This document shows, one piece after another, positions 23,894-34,479 of a DNA stretch of 64,000 nucleotides (positions are counted from its first letter, which is position 1; each line of letters begins with the position of its first letter). Origin of the DNA: Haliotis asinina (taxonomy: Eukaryota > Mollusca > Gastropoda > Lepetellida > Haliotidae); assembly GCF_037392515.1 (NCBI RefSeq), contig NC_090288.1, positions 13,497,969 through 13,561,968 of the forward strand, read 5' to 3'. The notes beneath the pieces were generated by a model. That model saw nothing but the letters and a program-made list of their open reading frames with translations, made no database searches and was not told where the DNA came from. The position numbers and the translations under genes were made by a program.

Positions 23894-24870
23894 ACACCAG
23901 AAATGGGCTTCACCCATCTGGGAGAGAGAGAGTGGTGTGAGTTGGCAGGGTAGAGTCGTCTGTATCTGTGATGTTGACGTGATTTGCATGCCTTTTCTGT
24001 TGTGTTTGTTTTCAGGTTCGATGACATGTGTTTGGATGGCCGTAGGATACCCCATTTTCCCGTTTGCCCTTCTTTGGCCTGTTTTGGCTACATGTTTGGC
24101 TTTCTATTGGACACATTCTTTTGATCCAATATCTTTCTGCTATCTTTTCACATACCCTTTGGCTGACATCTCTGTGTTATTTCTCTCCTAATGAGAGGAC
24201 CACTCTTCCGTTTTGGCCCCGATTCGGATATTTTCTTTAAGCACATACCATTCTACTTCTTGATGTAAAATAAATATTGATGAATGGTATACACACGAGT
24301 CTGTTTTTCCTCCGTCTTTGGATCTATTAACAACTAGGTGACAGTAACACAGCAGGAAAAGCAATTGAACCAAGTCTGTATTATTCATTACAACTTGAAG
24401 TTCCTAGGTGTAAACTAATTAACACATGAAGACTTTCAAGGGTCGTTTGCTCTATCCTGCTGTGTTTCTGTCTTCTAGTCGAGTGTTTAACAAGTTCCAT
24501 GTGATGGAAATGACGACGTCTGTAGTCGTGTGCAGCTACTGCTACACACTTGATGTCGGAAGTCAGGATATGTTGCGTTTACTTCACTTGCTTTAAGTTA
24601 CGTGCACTGGTGAATGGTCCAGAGTGGTCTCCCTTCACTCTTTGTGGTTGTTTCGTCACTTCGTCTTTAGTGAGTGAGTCGGATTTTACACCACTTTTAG
24701 CAGTATTCCAGCTATATCACAGTCCTTCCGCTAGATGAACGAACTCTTTGACCACAAGGCTACCCTACCATTTCCACTTCGTGTTCAGATATTTGTACAT
24801 ATTCTAAGGTTGAAAGAGGAGTTGTCCTCCTTGTCTAATGGTCATTTTCAACCCAAATCCCAGCTAACCG
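23894..24870 (+). pseudogene. Older, diverged partial copy of the array unit (last exon and downstream flank)
   Basis: The acceptor GTTTGTTTTCAG at 24004-24015 and exon 24016-24191 match unit exon 4 at roughly 70-75 percent. They share the ending YPLADIS..FLS and the stop followed by TGAGAGGACC. The AATAAA is kept (24269-24274), and the 3' flank can be followed to about 24870. Relative to the unit there is a 2-bp length difference near the acceptor and small indels (net +9) inside the exon, so the reading frame just after the acceptor does not match the unit. Exons 1-3 are absent. It is either a relic or part of a related gene whose other exons were lost. Confidence 0.65.
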
Positions 24871-25144
24871 GATGGGGTGGTCAGTATTGGATGGAGAAGA
24901 CGTGGTTGTGTCTGAGAAACGTGAACCAAACCGACAAGGACAGTAAGTTTGACTAAAGCTAGGTCAAGACTCTCCTTGATAATTAAGGAAATCACCATGA
25001 CCCCCAAAGCGAAGGAGTGAGTGTGTTTGCCTCATAGCAACAGAATGGTTTTCACACGTGTTATGTGAACACGTATCATCAGGTACATAAAGTGGGTACC
25101 GAAGGACCACGTTACTTTCATGTACCGATACTGATGACAGTGAT

Positions 25145-25206
25145 TGCTACTACTATTATCTTTACTACTGCTGCTGCTGCTACTGCTGCTGCTCCTGCTG
25201 CTACTG

Positions 25207-25255
<49 letters not shown>

Positions 25256-25257
25256 CA
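25145..25257. repeat. CTG/CTA trinucleotide repeat
   Basis: Mixed CTG and CTA triplets give way to an uninterrupted CTA run. Open frames through it encode only Thr/Ala or Val/Ala runs and are rejected as genes. Confidence 0.95.
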
Positions 25258-25334
25258 CGTTAAGTACAACATAAGGGTGCAAGAATCTATATAAGTTATC
25301 TGTAAATCTTGTTCGATATTGTAGGGCCATAGAG

Positions 25335-25382
25335 TTCAATATGGCTGAGTGCTGCATAAAACTAAACTCACTCACTCACTGA
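25335..25382 (+). mobile_element. SINE tail fragment
   Basis: ATATGGCTGAGTGCTGCATAAAACTAAACTCACTCACTCAC is the 3' tail shared by the two SINE families, without an upstream body. Confidence 0.65.
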
Positions 25383-25865
25383 AACTGGAAACAAGTTAAC
25401 CAATACCCAAAGTACAAATGTATTTTTCTTTATTTCACTTATTTCAAATTATCAAAAATCACTGTTAGTGGCATTTTGCCTAATATATACAAAATGTAAG
25501 TCAACAAAACATCACAATGATTATGAAAAGTAAAAAAAAAAAAACACATTCATACAAAACATATCAACCAATATGTACATATTATAACAGTTAAATGCAC
25601 TTTGCATGACCAGCTCAACATCAATACAGAAACACACTAATGTACACAAAACATTGATGGTGAAGTACAATGATCTTACCATCAAACCTTATGGCCTGTC
25701 ATTTCTAGCATACTTTTTTGTACGTCCTAAAAATAAAGAACACAGATTTTGTTTATCATATTTTGGTTTGAGCGAAATCAAAGAGATGCTGCAATTATAT
25801 TTCATCACTTGGTTCAGACTTTGATTCTGAAATTCCACTTTTAATTTATCTAAGACAATAACTAT

Positions 25866-25893
25866 TTAAAAAAAACAAAACAAAAACAAACCC

Positions 25894-25924
<31 letters not shown>

Positions 25925-25942
25925 GTTGAGAAGAGCTTTATT
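25866..25942 (-). terminator. Candidate minus-strand poly(A) signal with U-rich downstream element
   Basis: Plus-strand TTTATT at 25937-25942 gives AATAAA on the minus strand. About 15 nt further downstream on that strand a long T run begins (the plus-strand A run, 25890-25920). This arrangement is typical of a cleavage and polyadenylation site. The nearest minus-strand stop codon upstream is the GON-domain stop at 34387, so use for that gene would require an 8.4-kb 3' UTR. This link is inference. Confidence 0.35.
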
Positions 25943-27329
25943 GAAAGAGAAAGAACAGCCTGTCAAACCAGAGAAAACACCCTTAAGGCTTGCATTGTGA
26001 CAGAAATAGTGCATGTGAAATGTGATTAGAGTTACATGCCCTTTTCAGTTTGAGAAAATAGACACTGAAACGTGATTCAAGAGGTAAGATATTTTAATTG
26101 TCTGACCATACATCTAAATTAGTGTTTCTATCAGGGTGCTGAACAGATAAATTCATGTTAAAAAATACACTGTATGGGTATTCTAAAAAAAACCCATCCT
26201 CTAACGAAGGTATTACATCGAAAGCAGTGATGCACATCACCTTTGTATTCTGTTATGGGTTATGCCCTTCTAGACCAGATTGTGTCCAGAGCATAGACTG
26301 GATTTTACAAAAACAGATTAAAAACTTTTTAATGGAGTCAGTACAACCTAAGAATGGCTGACCATCCATTGAGGTATTTCACTGGATGGATTGGCGTTCC
26401 CTGTGATAAAGTACAAAGTCAACCAAAAATTATTTTGCTGACCTGTAATTGATTATGCAGAAAGGAAATATCACATTAGAAGTAAAACAACAATACATTT
26501 GTTTTTCCCGCTTGCTGTTTCCATCGAAGAACCTTATTGACACAAACCCCTAAACCATCCCCCAGACTATTCCGACATTGACACTACCTGTTTAAAGATC
26601 AACTGGAACATGTGCATGATATGTGCATCAACATCTTCCTATTGCAATTCATAGAGCTTAGCCATTTTGCAGGACAAGGAATCACAGAACTACTGTCAGA
26701 AAATCATGTTGGAAGGTACATGGCATATGTGATCAGTATTAATTTTGTTGAAATGCCTCAATTTGTCATTTCCTAATACCTTAACAGACTTATAGTTACA
26801 TGAATAAGGATGAAGTTTATATAATTTGCTTGAATTTTGTTGTCATGGTTACAACAGATAACTAAAGCTCTGGGCCTCCATTCACAAAGCACTATGATGA
26901 TCATATGACACTAAGGTAACCTTTGTGCAATGTTAAAGAATGGGAGTTGAGGTTAACCTTAGTAAAGGTTGCTTCAAGGAAGGAGCCCCTGGTGACATTG
27001 GTTAGGGTAGGGCTGGGGATCAGTGGGGCAGGGCAGGGCAAGGTGGGTGAGGCAGGGTGGCCTGGCAGTGAGCAGTCTGTATAAATACAACCACACACAC
27101 TCACACTCACATGAGAGGTAATCTGGGATGGGGCCACTTTGGTTTAATACGTCATGTCATACTGTAGGTGCAACTGCTGTGGTTGGATTTACTGCACCTC
27201 GTTCTTTACTCTGCGTTTCTTTTAATGGAATCCATGGCTGGACTAGTTTGAGTTTTAGAACCGTGCCATTTTCCAGTCTGTGGTTAGTAGACAAACAAAC
27301 CAAATAATGTTGGCTGGTTGGATGGTTGG

Positions 27330-27545
27330 TTTGTAGTTTTATGCTGCACTCAGCAATATTCCAGCTATATGACAGTAGTCTGTAAATAATCCAGTCTGCA
27401 CAAAACAATCCGGTGATGAATAGCATGAGCATCGATCTATGCAATGGCAGCAAGTCTGACCACCCGATCTGGTTAGTCGCCTCTTACGACAAGCATGAAT
27501 TACTGAAGATGACTTCTAACCCAGATATTCACAGGCCTACCAAAT
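27330..27545 (-). mobile_element. Family 1 SINE-like repeat, reverse copy
   Basis: The plus strand reads TTTTATGCTGCACTCAGCAATATTCCAGC, GTCTGTAAATAATCC, AGCATGAGCATCGATC and CGCCTCTTACGACAAGCATG in order, which is the reverse of the element. The end is degraded. Confidence 0.8.
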
Positions 27546-28406
27546 AATGAACAAATCAGTGAATAAACAGCCCTATCATTAAACTTAAATCATGAATAAC
27601 TTAAATTTGTCAAAATGTATGAAGAATATCCGTTAATTAAAGTTAATAGTTTAAAGCGGAAACAGACCATGAAAGTGAACAAGCAGCCTATATTAATGCC
27701 ATCAGATCCTTCCATCATTGCAAGTAAAGCGGCACATATGGTTTTGCTTATACAAGAAAGATAAATTAATTACTTTGCTATGGCGACAACCATTGAAGAA
27801 GCCCATCAAAAATGTGGTTAAACACACAAAGCACTGTAAGCATATATTTTGAAAAGAAATAACCCAATGGCCATTTCTGAATATATTTGGTTCATGCATT
27901 AAATTCTATTTATCTTTTATCTATAATTACAACTGACATTCAGCCTTGTCCATATTGGTATGATAACAGTGAAAATAAATTGGCATAAAATACTATGTCT
28001 GACCTTTGAACTTGGAACACTAAGCAAATTACCATGTTAAAGTTAATAAAATTGACCCTGTACAAGTAAAACCTTTTATAACAGAAATACAATACGAGAA
28101 GCAGGACAAGTACCATTAAACAATTGCCACTGGACAATATCCATCAAGACAATTCCCATCAGTGACAATTACGACCTATCAACCATCCATGATTGTTTTT
28201 GTGACCCTTAAAGAAGAATTACAACAGCATTTATCAAATATTTACAGAATAATTCCACAGACAACACAAGCTATATTTTACAACATTATCACATCAGCAA
28301 TATTTACATACTGCAAACATTATCATCATTACTAAACCGAGGTATTCACATTACTGTTTGTTAATATCAAAACATCACGCCATCTATACAAACAAGACTC
28401 GGTCGT

Positions 28407-28540
28407 TATATACTCAAAACAAAAAGTTATGGACCAGTCAAATATTCAAAATTTAAGTATTACATGGATCATAATATGAAAATCTAATACTTCAATATTT
28501 AAAATTGGAGTGGTCCTTAAATTTTGTTTTTGAGTATATA
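28407..28540. mobile_element. MITE-like inverted repeat with TATATACTCAAAAC ends
   Basis: The left end TATATACTCAAAACAAAAA is matched in reverse at the right end, TTTTGTTTTTGAGTATATA. Inner sequences (GACCAGTC.. versus ..GGAGTGGTCC) also pair, so almost the whole 134 bp can fold back. It has no coding capacity. The TA-flanked ends resemble Tc1/mariner-type MITEs (inference). Confidence 0.75.
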
Positions 28541-29360
28541 CTGAACAGGCATGGATAGACAATTAAGGAAGTACAGCTCATTACACCAATACATACAAAA
28601 CGTTGTACAAAGAAACCTTTTTAGTCGATGTTGAGTGATCACTGATTATTTCCTATAAATTTCTTATTAAAAAATTCCCAAATACATTTCATGATTTTAA
28701 ATACCACAGAACGAGTGATGACATAATGTGGTCATGTTTTCAGAATACTTCTGTGGTTTTAATCTGGATCAAGAATGCCTTTCTCCTGAGAAGGAAAGAG
28801 AGAAAATATGCATATCCTATCACAACACAATAAGTATGATTTATCACTAAAACCCATGGTAACCTTTTTTCATATTTACTAAATGTTTTACCTGATGTGT
28901 TGTTATTAGCATATTAAAAATGAACATACTTCAATAGCCATATTTGGTGAGTAATTAAAAGAGAAAATATGATACTAGCTTATGTTTTTGCATCAATATA
29001 ATTTATGACCGAGACTTTATGTAACAGATCCAACAGACACTGATCGTGCCCGATACAGTGCGGAAAACAGACAGTGTTGGTTTCATTAGCTCAGAAAGTT
29101 TTAGCGCAAATTTGATTGAAACAAATTCACATTTAGCAAAATTACAGGCGTAAAATGGTTTAGAAGTCTGCTGTTTTCATGTCTGCATTACACCAAACCA
29201 AACCAATGACTAACATTCCACAAAAATGCTAAAGTTTCGATAAAACCTCAAGAGTACAGCACACTATCCATTGTGCCACACAATAGCTACGTGCTGATAT
29301 TTAAGAAATTTCTACCTCAATTATAATTCTGAGTAAAGTTAGTTTCAGATTGATAACGCA

Positions 29361-29582
29361 CCAGGGCCCATTTCACATAGCAATTGTAACGCTATGACTG
29401 TCGTAAGTATACGTTGCAGTATGGGAGCTACGATCACCTTAGTGCTATGATGTTTTGTGAAATCAGGCCCTGGGGTCTGTTCCTCAAGTGATCATAAGGA
29501 ACGACAGTCATAAGTCTATGTTAAAGCATGGTAGTTGCGATCATCTTAGCGCTACGATTCCTTTGTGATCATGCAAGCCTTG
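29361..29582. mobile_element. Foldback element with CCAGGGCC ends plus related second half
   Basis: CCAGGGCCCATTTCACATAGC at the left and GTGAAATCAGGCCCTGG at 29458-29474 are inverted ends. The following 110 bp repeats the same inner motifs (TTAGCGCTACGAT, GTCATAAG). The motif TCTTAGCGCTACGATGG also occurs in the 57-bp tandem repeat at 43.0-43.2 kb and at 40.75-40.82 kb. Confidence 0.65.
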
Positions 29583-31064
29583 ACTAGGCATACCAGTGGC
29601 TGATAGAGTGAGCATCAAACCATTGTCACAAGACAGGTGAAAGAGTTAATCATCTCTTTAATGAGGTACTGTGATATGGTGAGTTGATAGATTTGGTATG
29701 GCAAGATTATTAAGATGAAAGTAAATCCATTCTCATCAGAATAATGAATACCGAAGAGGTTCCATTTGATGGGACATAATTAAGTTACACTAAAATGTAC
29801 AAATACATACTAAGAATAATGGTTTTATACAATTACATCTAGACCTGTGAGATCATATACTTATAATTTCAGTGCTGACATCCTCACTTATCCAGGGTTG
29901 ATATCTGTAATACCCTGGATTATAGAAGATAGTCATGCTGACTACTTTCTCACCATTTTGTAATACACAGAAATATACATACAATGAGATTATATACATC
30001 CTATTATGAGAGTGTCTGATCAAGTAAACAGACCAAACAAGACAGTGTTATGCATGGACACTTTTAAGTTCCAATTTATCATTTTTTTTCATAAAAAACC
30101 CAAACAAATAAATTCTAAACTAATTTGCTACATTTAAATCATTTTGATTCAGCACGATGATATTTAAAATAATGTGTAGCCTATTCATTCACCATAGAGA
30201 GATATTGGTATTTCCTACAGAATTCTTTGTGCTGTTATGGCCATTGTGTTTTAAAGATTTTTTGACGAATTATGTCTTTTTCATGTCTTTCCAACGAATT
30301 ATGTCATATCTCATAGCAGATGAGAACAATCATGAATAGTTCCTATGATGTAACAATATGGAATAAACCATTATGAGATAGAGATGGCGTTAAGCTGACG
30401 TTATGACATACATGGATTTATGCTTGGACAAAATAATGTAAGAGCCAGATCATAATGATAAAAAAATAAAGAAATGTGTAAGGGTTTGAGATTAATTTCC
30501 TAAAATACCTATTTAAATATCTTAAAATATTTTCAAAAGAAACTGCAGGATCACCTGTAAAAGGAAAGGAAAAAATGGTTTGGCCATGGTAAAATACATT
30601 TCATATAAACAACACAAATGACACAAACAAAACAAATACGAATGAGTGAAAGGATATAAATGCTGACATGTAGATATATAACAGAATGCTTTCAAAACTA
30701 AATCTCATGTTTATAACATTGACCTGATAACATAAAAGTTAAAAAATTGTCAAAGTAAATATGAATATGCTTTGCATGACAAACAGTATGCAGGGAAACA
30801 TTATCATGTTTTCAGGGTTGACTTGCAAGCAAGTTCAGATTCATGAAATGGTTGTTGAATAATTACACACTTTTTGATCCATCATTGAAAAATTATTTAT
30901 GAAAAAAAGTGTTCACATGAATTTTCAGGGATTGTAAGAATAAAGTTTTGCATTGGCAGTATGCATCGTATCTTTCAGTGGTGAGTGGATTTTACATAAC
31001 TTCAAACAATGTATTGAATGCTACAGTCAGCACCATGACATATGTACATCAGTATGAAAGCAAT

Positions 31065-31205
31065 CAAATCTGGACTTGATGATCCAGTGACTGATATAAC
31101 AGGCATTGATCTGTGTGACTGGACATTAGTGAAGATGTGCATCAACCAAATCAGCAAGTCCGATCAAGACTCATCCCAATAGCTGCTGCTTCTAACAAGC
31201 AAATC
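31065..31205 (-). mobile_element. Degraded family 1 SINE-like relic
   Basis: The motifs TGGACTTGATGATCCAGTGA, GGCATTGATCTG and CAACCAAATCAGCAAGTCCGA are spaced as in intact reverse copies, but with losses between them. Confidence 0.5.
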
Positions 31206-31899
31206 ACTGACTTCCATATTATGAATGGGCTTGGGAAGTTAAGGTTTAAATTAAGTCCACAACCTTACTGTTTGAAACTAGCCACAATTCCAAAATTTGC
31301 TTGGCATTCTTGGCATAACATAATATCATTACCAAAACAAGTTTTATTTTCTTAGGATGTAGATGTCAATATCATTTTTTGACAGAAAATATTTCTTTTT
31401 TGAAGACTGACCTATTGAAATACTTTCTAAAATTACATCACCTGACAGAATAGTACTAATTGAAGATAAGTCTTTTACTTTCAAATAAAATATGATATTG
31501 TTAAGCTTACAACAGAAATGTTAGAAACAAGGGAGGTAATTGACAAACTGATATTATCTATACCTATAAAAAAATGTTGTTGTTTTTTAAACATTAAGTG
31601 AGTATTCAAAGTAATGAAGTTATTGTGATCTGCGATGACATCATTCCCTCAGATGGTTCAATACATGTTTATTGTTAGTGTGTTTCAACACGTCATTCAG
31701 TTGGTAAAATATTGTAAGACATGATAACCCTTCGGACAATTGTAAACACACAATGTTCCAATATCATTGCATTCATAAATATGGGTGATATTGCACTTGT
31801 TGCATGACTATTACCCTTTTAGAGTGCTAACACAAACACTGGTGGAGTACTGGTAGCACTTGAAGGGTTAATCCTGAAATTCCTGGACAAAAATGCATA

Positions 31900-32126
31900 G
31901 GAATGACCTTTTGATATTCAGCAAGCACAGGGAATTTTGTATTTGTTCCTGAAAATGTTGAAAAAAATTTATTTGTCCTCAAGTTTTACTGAAAAAGTAA
32001 AAAAGATTGCTGGATATTCTGAATATATCATGCATTATGGGTACAAAATATTTTGGAAATATTTTTAGAAAGATATATTTTATGTCTTTAATTTCAAATT
32101 CCCTATGAATATTAAGAGGTCATTCC
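31900..32126. mobile_element. 227-bp foldback element
   Basis: GGAATGACCTTTTGATATTC with CAGGGAATTTTG near the left end pairs with AAATTCCCTATGAATATTAAG and AGGTCATTCC at the right end. The inverted ends are about 30-40 bp with a few mismatches. It has no coding capacity. Confidence 0.7.
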
Positions 32127-33088
32127 CTGAAAATGAACAAAACATCATTAAATAGGATTGTGAAAGATCAAGAACTAGAACACAAGCAATGTAAAGACTC
32201 TTTCATGTTTTCTTATCAAAGAGTATCAGGGAAACATTGTATAATTCCAGTACATAAACATTTTCTTTGACTTAAATCAGCTTCAAATCATTTCTTGTTT
32301 ATGTGTCACATTATTTTCTTTCTATTTTTTATGTTTTTCACAGAAATCATTGTCCGAATAAGTTCATTTATTTTTTTTCAATAAGAATTTTCTTAAATAA
32401 ATGTAATGCCAAGCACGTATACAAACAGAGATATAAGTTGCATGGCTTTGTATGAGTGACACTGCATTAATACTAGTGGTGACACAAGTAGTATCACCCT
32501 TCACTTGTGATAATAGAAGTAATACTAGTGGTAATGCAAGTAGTACTACCTTTACATTCAGCACTGGCAGCAAAAGTAGTGGTGATATAAATAGTACTAC
32601 TTCATACATTTGACACTAATGTTGAAAAAAATATTACCACAGTTTCCCTTCCATATATGAAGTAAAACCAGTGGTAAGACAATATCATAACACAAGCCAT
32701 AACACAAGCAGAATGGCCATAGTCATGTAAGTTCAAATATTGTACAGGTACTTGTAACACAACCTTAACTTGAATACACTAAAACAATCCTCACAGTGTT
32801 ATTTACTTTCATTGTCTGAAACCATGTGATATCTTGTATATCTCAGGGATACTTCAGGTTTAGACTGTGCATAACAGTCACGTGACTCCCTGCATCTTAC
32901 AGCCATATGACTTCTGAATCTTTTGGTCACATGACATCAGTTATGTCATTACTTGTTTTCTCAAAATGGCACTAGGTCCCCACACAGATGCCAGGATGAA
33001 TGTTCATATCCTGTGGCTGACATTGTTCGTATTTTGTGGTTGGGGTACCAGGAACGCTGCTTGTATCCTTTGGCTTGGGTAAAAGGTA

Positions 33089-33182
33089 CACTGTTGATAT
33101 CCTGTGGTTCGAGTAAAGGATCACTGTTGATATCCTGTGGTTCAAGTAAAGGATCACTGTTGATATCCTGTGGTTTTCCTGT
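33089..33182. repeat. 33-bp minisatellite, about three units
   Basis: Units contain ATCACTGTTGATATCCTG and TGGTTCAAGTAAAGG. The core CACTGTTGATATC is shared with the 42-bp minisatellite 0.3 kb further on, so the two arrays are related. The 33-bp period keeps all frames open, which explains the long open frames here. Confidence 0.85.
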
Positions 33183-33384
33183 GGGTTGGGTAATAGCAGC
33201 TAAATACATGTATGCACCACTGGTATCTTGTGTGGTGGGTACCATAAGGATTAATATCCTTGTCTATTTTTGCTGTGGTTTTGGTACCAGGATTATGGCC
33301 AGGATTGATATCCTATGACATCCCCATGGCAGGGGTACTAGGACATATCCTTTGGTGTGGATGACTAGTATCCATGACTGAAAT

Positions 33385-33740
33385 ATCAGGATCACTGTTG
33401 ATATCAAGGCCTTCCTGTGGCTGAGGTACCTGATTGTTGTTGATATCAAGGCATTCCTTTGGCTGAGGTACCCGATCACTGTTGATAGCATGGCCTTCCT
33501 GTGGCTGAGGTACCTGATCACTGTTGATATCATGGCCTTCCCATGGCTGAGGTACCTGATCACTGTTGATATCATGGCCTTCCTGTGGCTGTGGTACCTG
33601 ATCACTGTTGATATCATGGCCTTCCCATGGCTGAGGTAACTGATCACTGTTGATATCATGGCCTTCCTATGGCTGAGGTACCTGATCACTGTTGATATCA
33701 TGGACTTCCTGTGACTGAGGTACCCCTTTCATTGTTGATA
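33385..33740. repeat. 42-bp minisatellite, about eight units
   Basis: Units read GGTACCTGATCACTGTTGATA then TCATGGCCTTCCTGTGGCTGA. Because 42 is a multiple of three, the minus strand stays open for 145 codons with a 14-residue period. There is no splice or start context that would make this a gene. Confidence 0.9.
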
Positions 33741-34094
33741 TCCTTAGGGTCTCCCTGTAACTGTATCAAATGCTTCTAATGTGAGTTAACCCTCCAAATG
33801 CTGCATACTATTAACCCTTTTAGGGTTGACTCCCCAAGTGTAGTGGACGGAGAGACTGATACATCCAATAAATACCTTGGTCCATGTTGTACAGATATGC
33901 GTGCTGGCAACTTGTACTTGGTGATATTTACAGTGAGAGAGTGGTTGGTAAACTGTCGCCAAGCTAACTGCAACAGAATATGGCCAGAATGAGAAGAATT
34001 TTGCATGATTTTGGGGTGTATTTTCCAACAGAAAAAAATAAACCTTTTAACCTCATTACTCAAATGCTAAATTCAACTTGTTCGTAGGTTGCTT

Positions 34095-34240
34095 AATGTT
34101 GTTTAACGTCGCACTAGTGCAATTGGGGGGTCAGGCTTTCCGACTTGGTTGAAACATGTCATCGTATCCCATCCTATTGATGTTCATGTCGTTGATTACT
34201 GGACCATATACCCAGAATAATGCTGAACGTGGCTTTAAAC
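34095..34240 (+). mobile_element. Degraded family 1 SINE-like repeat, forward
   Basis: GGTCAGGCTTTCCGACTTGGT, GAAACATGTCATCG, GATGTTCATGTCGTTGATTAC and AATGCTGAACGTGG follow the element's forward order with truncation of the 5' part. It lies 0.15 kb past the ADAMTS-type stop codon. Confidence 0.65.
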
Positions 34241-34386
34241 AACAAACAAGCCCTAGCCAAAGATGTGGATTAATGCCATATATTCAGTTAGGACTGTCTA
34301 TCTGTACTTCTTCAGTTTTCATGAGGTATTGTTTAATTGTTCTAAATCAAAGAAATCAAAAACAGGACGAACTGAGTGACTTACAT

Positions 34387-34479
34387 TCAGTGAAGGACCT
34401 GTAAGTGGAGGCCTGTCCGGGGGTCAGGGGAACACACGCCGCAGTACCCCCCACATACACCACGGATAATCTCTCCATC
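34387..34479 (-). CDS. ADAMTS9: GON domain, last exon with stop
   Basis: After an acceptor GTGGTTTACAG the exon encodes DGEIIRGVCGGYCGVCSPDP then RTGLHLQVLH and TGA. The CGGYCGxC motif followed by a short hydrophobic tail is the typical end of the GON domain in ADAMTS9-type proteins. Phase 0 start. Confidence 0.93.
   Translation of the reverse strand, partial: DGEIIRGVCGGYCGVCSPDPRTGLHLQVLH

Larger units (their letters stand above)
3141..23910 (+). repeat. Tandem array of six 3.3-3.4 kb units plus partial right end
   Basis: The anchor CCTATTATCCCATTTGTACC occurs at 3141, 6499, 9857, 13221, 16506, 19871 and 23227, so unit lengths are 3358, 3358, 3364, 3285, 3365 and 3356 bp. A seventh unit stops at about 23910. 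Units 1 and 2 look identical and unit 3 differs by an in-frame 6-bp insertion and very few bases. Units 4-6 share a separate set of substitutions. Unit 4 is short because it lacks about 72 bp of the intron between exon 3 and exon 4. Every unit carries one complete copy of a putative four-exon gene, a tRNA-derived SINE fragment, a TG-rich tract and a GA-rich tract. All units are in the same orientation. Confidence 0.97.
25943..34386. other. AT-rich stretch without exons
   Basis: I see no splice-bounded coding segment on either strand. Open frames are short and of AT-rich random composition. The stretch contains SINE relics, three foldback elements and two minisatellites listed separately. It may be a long 3' UTR of the minus-strand ADAMTS-type gene, or intergenic DNA. 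Confidence 0.55.

Noticed and set aside
33264-33701. 145-codon minus-strand open frame with 14-residue repeats
   Set aside because: Direct product of the 42-bp minisatellite, whose period is a multiple of three; no start or splice support.
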